In this document: piece by piece, positions 63,500 through 64,000 of the stretch
Position numbering within the stretch: position 1 is the stretch's first letter
Layout: each line of letters opens with the position of its first letter
Assembly: GCA_011389575.1 (NCBI GenBank)
Contig: JAABUB010000002.1
Location: 40,375-104,374, forward strand
Source: Desulfotignum sp.
Lineage (GTDB): Bacteria; Desulfobacterota; Desulfobacteria; Desulfobacterales; Desulfobacteraceae
Direction of reading: 5' to 3'
DNA length: 64,000 nt
Translations under genes and position numbers: made by a program
Notes under the pieces: generated by a model
Database searches by the model: none
Told to the model about the DNA's origin: nothing
Seen by the model: the letters and a program-made list of their open reading frames with translations, nothing else

Positions 63500-64000
63500 A
63501 TGAACAATACGGCAATGGATAAACCCATCCTGGTAGTGGATGATGAACCTGAAATCCTGGTGGCAGTGGACACCACCCTGCGCATGGCCGGGTTTGACAA
63601 CATCATCACCATCAATGATGCCAGAGATGTGATCCGGCACATGGAGCGGGAGATTCCGGGCCTGATTCTCCTGGACCTGAACATGCCCCATATCAACGGA
63701 GGCCGGCTCCTCAAGATTATCCGCAAAACCTGGCCACGGATTCCCGTGATCGTGCTCACCGGCACCATCGAAGTGGACACGGCAGTGCAGTGCATGAAAA
63801 TCGGTGCCATGGATTATGTGGTCAAGCCGGTGGAGGAAGACCGGCTGGTGGCAGCGGTCAAACAGGCCCTGGCCATGGAAGAAACCGGTGAGACCGGCAA
63901 AAAGCCGTTGCACCAGGACCTGTTCTCCCAGATCAAAAATCCGGCCGCTTTCCGGCACATCATCACCCAGGACAGGAAAATGCATTCCATTTTCCATTAT
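63500..64000 (+). CDS. Response regulator, partial, probably NtrC-like
   Basis: The first 167 codons of a response regulator cut by the right edge. The receiver domain has VVDDEPEI (acidic pocket), LILLDLNMPHI (the phosphorylated Asp), VIVLTGTIE and YVVKPVEEDRL (the conserved Lys). After about 140 the sequence continues into a linker ending RHIITQDRKMHSIFHY, which resembles the start of a sigma-54 AAA domain. It follows the Cache histidine kinase directly and is its likely partner. Confidence 0.88.
   Translation, partial: MNNTAMDKPILVVDDEPEILVAVDTTLRMAGFDNIITINDARDVIRHMEREIPGLILLDLNMPHINGGRLLKIIRKTWPRIPVIVLTGTIEVDTAVQCMKIGAMDYVVKPVEEDRLVAAVKQALAMEETGETGKKPLHQDLFSQIKNPAAFRHIITQDRKMHSIFHY

Noticed and set aside
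1..64000. tRNA, rRNA, CRISPR arrays or prophage
   Set aside because: No T-loop consensus in intergenic DNA, no regularly spaced repeats with spacers, and no phage structural genes were found by reading.

Overview
The window looks like the chromosome of an anaerobic, sulfate-reducing bacterium of the Desulfobacteraceae type (Desulfobacterota). This is an inference from gene content: a four-subunit 2-oxoglutarate:ferredoxin oxidoreductase, a biotin-dependent methylmalonyl-CoA/pyruvate transcarboxylase, DUF6178 and DUF3786 proteins, an EFR1-type ferredoxin, and a small selenoprotein gene with a bacterial SECIS-like hairpin. No 16S rRNA, tRNA or CRISPR array was seen, so the genus cannot be fixed.

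Layout. 0-5.5 kb: a truncated unknown gene, a secreted MsrA-MsrB fusion, then the housekeeping run rplU-rpmA-obgE-nadD-rsfS and a small HsdR_N-type protein. 5.5-12 kb (minus strand): transcarboxylase genes (12S subunit, a small putative assembly subunit, fused 5S/biotin subunit), a zinc-ribbon protein, a DUF6125-like protein and a GT2 glycosyltransferase. 12-20 kb: korDABC with a promoter and terminator, a PanP-like aspartate 1-decarboxylase, a DHH-DHHA1-CBS protein and a class II ilvC. 20-29 kb: a GNAT enzyme, then a signalling cluster made of an RsbU-type phosphatase, a second membrane sensor, a sensor-MFS fusion, an ABC-type binding protein, a class III nucleotide cyclase, an RsbW-type kinase and an RsbV-type STAS protein. 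29-38.9 kb: an orphan DNA methyltransferase, a LOG-domain fusion, a kinase gene remnant, a thioesterase, a flavodoxin-ferredoxin protein, the small selenoprotein, a cupin, two poorly known proteins and an RhlE-type helicase.

38.9-48.9 kb is an accessory and decaying tract. It holds a frameshifted HEPN/AbiU2-like gene, a 1489-residue Ig-repeat lipoprotein, a collapsed flavoprotein gene, a lone membrane coiled-coil protein, an IS200-type transposase remnant, a coiled-coil protein and a shattered SPFH gene. 48.9-64 kb returns to intact genes: rdgB, a nitroreductase, a radical SAM/B12 protein overlapping a DUF6178 gene, a MalT/SARP-type regulator, an ADP-ribosylglycohydrolase, a cyclopropane-fatty-acid-synthase-like methyltransferase translationally coupled to a geranylgeranyl-reductase-like flavoprotein, an EF-hand protein, and a Cache histidine kinase followed by a response regulator cut by the window edge.

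How the parts fit. The transcarboxylase and KorABCD belong to central carbon flow (propionate/succinate pathway and TCA cycle linked to ferredoxin). IlvC and PanP supply branched-chain amino acid, pantoate and beta-alanine precursors. The 20-29 kb cluster looks like one partner-switching pathway joined to cyclic-nucleotide signalling. The most notable items are the hidden selenoprotein at 34338-34517, the methyltransferase/reductase pair at 59003-61098 (a candidate route to mid-chain methyl-branched fatty acids), the sensor-MFS fusion, a pair of inverted 165-bp palindromic repeats, and two opposed 7-nt-period arrays.
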